Of a stretch of DNA of 64,000 nucleotides, positions 62,901 to 64,000 are shown piece after piece. The DNA comes from Trichoplax sp. H2. Taxonomy: Eukaryota > Placozoa > Uniplacotomia > Trichoplacea. Where the stretch lies: the NCBI GenBank assembly GCA_003344405.1, contig NOWV01000028.1:434001-498000 (forward strand), given 5' to 3'. The position numbers were made by a program, and so were the translations under genes. Under the pieces are notes generated by a model. It made no database searches and was not told the DNA's origin. It saw only the letters and a list, made by a program, of their open reading frames with translations. Each line of letters starts with the position of its first letter. The stretch's first letter is position 1.

Positions 62901-63877
62901 GTAAGGAATATGCTGAACGTACCTAACCACGCAAAATATATAGCAACTTTTTCGCCGAAATACAATCGAATATTTTCAATTGGTTGATATTTATACCATA
63001 TACTAAATCTTCCCCAATATTTGCGTAATATCTATAAGAATAGGAGAGATTATTTCAGATTATTTAGCAATAAATCGTGTTATAGTTACTGCATTAATTT
63101 GCTAAAAATGCATATATCTATAGTAGCAGTTAATGAGGATAGTAATTTCGATAGTCGATTTATAACTAACATTTCGTGCATTATAATAATCTTCACGGGG
63201 CAGTGGATTCTTCTGCAGATCAACTTCTTCTGTATAGATATTTTTATAGTTTCCCTACAATCAGTACCACAGTCCCCCAAAATTAGCAGTATTATAATTA
63301 AAATTTATGCATAAATTCGAATCGTAAACTTGATGTAATTGCTATGCTATTTGCATTGTTTGGCCAGCTTGGTCATTACATCTATTATAGTAGTATTGAG
63401 CTGACAATTATATAAAGAATGTCATATCGTTATTACATCATGTAATGGATAACCAGCAGTGAATATTCCTTCCTGTTCTAAACGATCGATCCCTGTTAAA
63501 CGTAATTTATACGATATTTATGATACACTGCAATGTATAATTTATATATAATTACTTCAATTTAATTTATGAAACTGCAATTATATATCATGTATATGTT
63601 GTAGTAAAATGGCTAACCAATTTCTCCTCGTCGTTTCGAACCATATGGCATATTTGCTAATATGTGATATGCCTGTGAAAATTAAGTAAGTTATATTATC
63701 TAGTTATTTCACAATTTTATCAATTTAATTGGAATAACTCAAATATTAATGCTTTGATGACTAATTTAAAGGTTGATGGGTACAAATATAAATCAGGTGA
63801 GACTAAATCTATGTAATACCACTCGTGATCTTTCGGCAGATGTAAACATTGTTTCAGGATCGCGATGGCCAATAAAC
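56943..63877 (-). CDS. second anoctamin-7-like gene (TMEM16 family), 20 exons in window, 5' end outside
   Basis: Minus-strand exons: 63820-63877, 63618-63672, 63437-63492, 63171-63254, 62923-63031, 62684-62774, 62169-62274, 61852-61912, 61646-61728, 61371-61508, 60935-61093, 60772-60808, 60489-60600, 60311-60365, 60136-60233, 59758-59975, 58477-58682, 58223-58356, 57617-57707 and 56943-57170 (TAG). The N-terminal exons lie beyond 64000. Motifs: [28 protein letters not shown], Cys-rich loop [23 protein letters not shown] and RTQTEYED. Calcium-ligand motifs EYLEM and EIRLDASKY are intact. The C-terminus ([15 protein letters not shown]) is close to human ANO7 VPDIPESVEIKVKRE. Most exons have the same length and phase as in the neighbouring paralogue. 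It is a calcium-activated channel or scramblase family member; function not assigned. One donor (GTCATA at 61640-61645) is weak but the join is fixed by phase and homology. Confidence 0.94.
58976..59285. repeat. minisatellite, about 5 copies of 63 bp, in second anoctamin gene
   Basis: The landmark CGATAATATTAATG recurs at about 59044, 59107, 59170 (changed) and 59226, with a leading variant at 58978. Units share GAAACTACTTG.TACTAG.TCTAGCAAAT.CTTTAATT. It lies within intron 58683-59757 and creates the spurious ORF 58976-59167. Confidence 0.92.
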
Positions 63878-64000
63878 CTAACAGCAAGAATGAAATGTTA
63901 CTTATATAATTATAAGTATATTATAAATTTCTTAACTAATACGTAATTACCACTTTAACTAAGCAGAATACATACAAGTATACGTAAATCTACTTGTATG

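Noticed and set aside
1-64000. tRNA, rRNA, CRISPR or bacterial operon features
   Set aside because: No A/B-box pair, rRNA core or direct-repeat/spacer pattern was seen by eye; the genes are spliced and eukaryotic. A tRNAscan or Infernal run would settle small RNAs.

Overview
The window is eukaryotic, and almost certainly animal. It is AT-rich, its genes are split into many small exons with standard GT..AG introns (mostly about 60-700 bp, a few of several kb), and all recognisable genes are animal housekeeping or membrane-protein families. Gene content and intron sizes suggest a non-bilaterian invertebrate such as a placozoan or sponge. That is inference: no taxon-specific marker was seen. I built the gene models by hand, joining exons by splice signal, reading phase and family similarity. 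Exon lengths sum to whole codons in every model that is complete in the window.

Layout. 1-1359 (+): the last two exons of an unidentified Gln/Pro/Met-rich protein. 4575-6804 (-): a four-exon class I SAM methyltransferase. 8609-15134 (+): a CTDNEP1/Dullard-type nuclear-envelope phosphatase; its long first intron carries two tandem-repeat blocks. 16549-20423 (-): PPP1R7/SDS22, the leucine-rich PP1 regulator (first exon not found). 20.4-25.4 kb: a repeat-rich spacer with a tandem array inside inverted repeats, a sequence gap and strong hairpins. 25429-32990 (+): a complete 19-exon UTP3/SAS10 ribosome-biogenesis gene. 34719-36536 (-): SZRD1. 38521-38760 (-): an orphan terminal exon with a transmembrane helix. 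39504-50304 (-): a complete 26-exon anoctamin-7-like gene. 52607-54286 (-): an intronless PARP2-like gene that has lost all three catalytic-triad residues. 56943 to the window end (-): a second anoctamin-7-like gene, open at its 5' end.

The genes do not form one pathway. The most striking unit is the 39.5-64 kb block, where two tandem anoctamin paralogues with nearly identical exon structure flank a single-exon PARP2-like pseudoenzyme. The next is the 21.1-23.9 kb repeat cluster, where a shared terminal motif ties together an inverted-repeat-bounded tandem array and a hairpin-ended 200-bp duplication. I see no prokaryotic operon, CRISPR array, rRNA or convincing tRNA.
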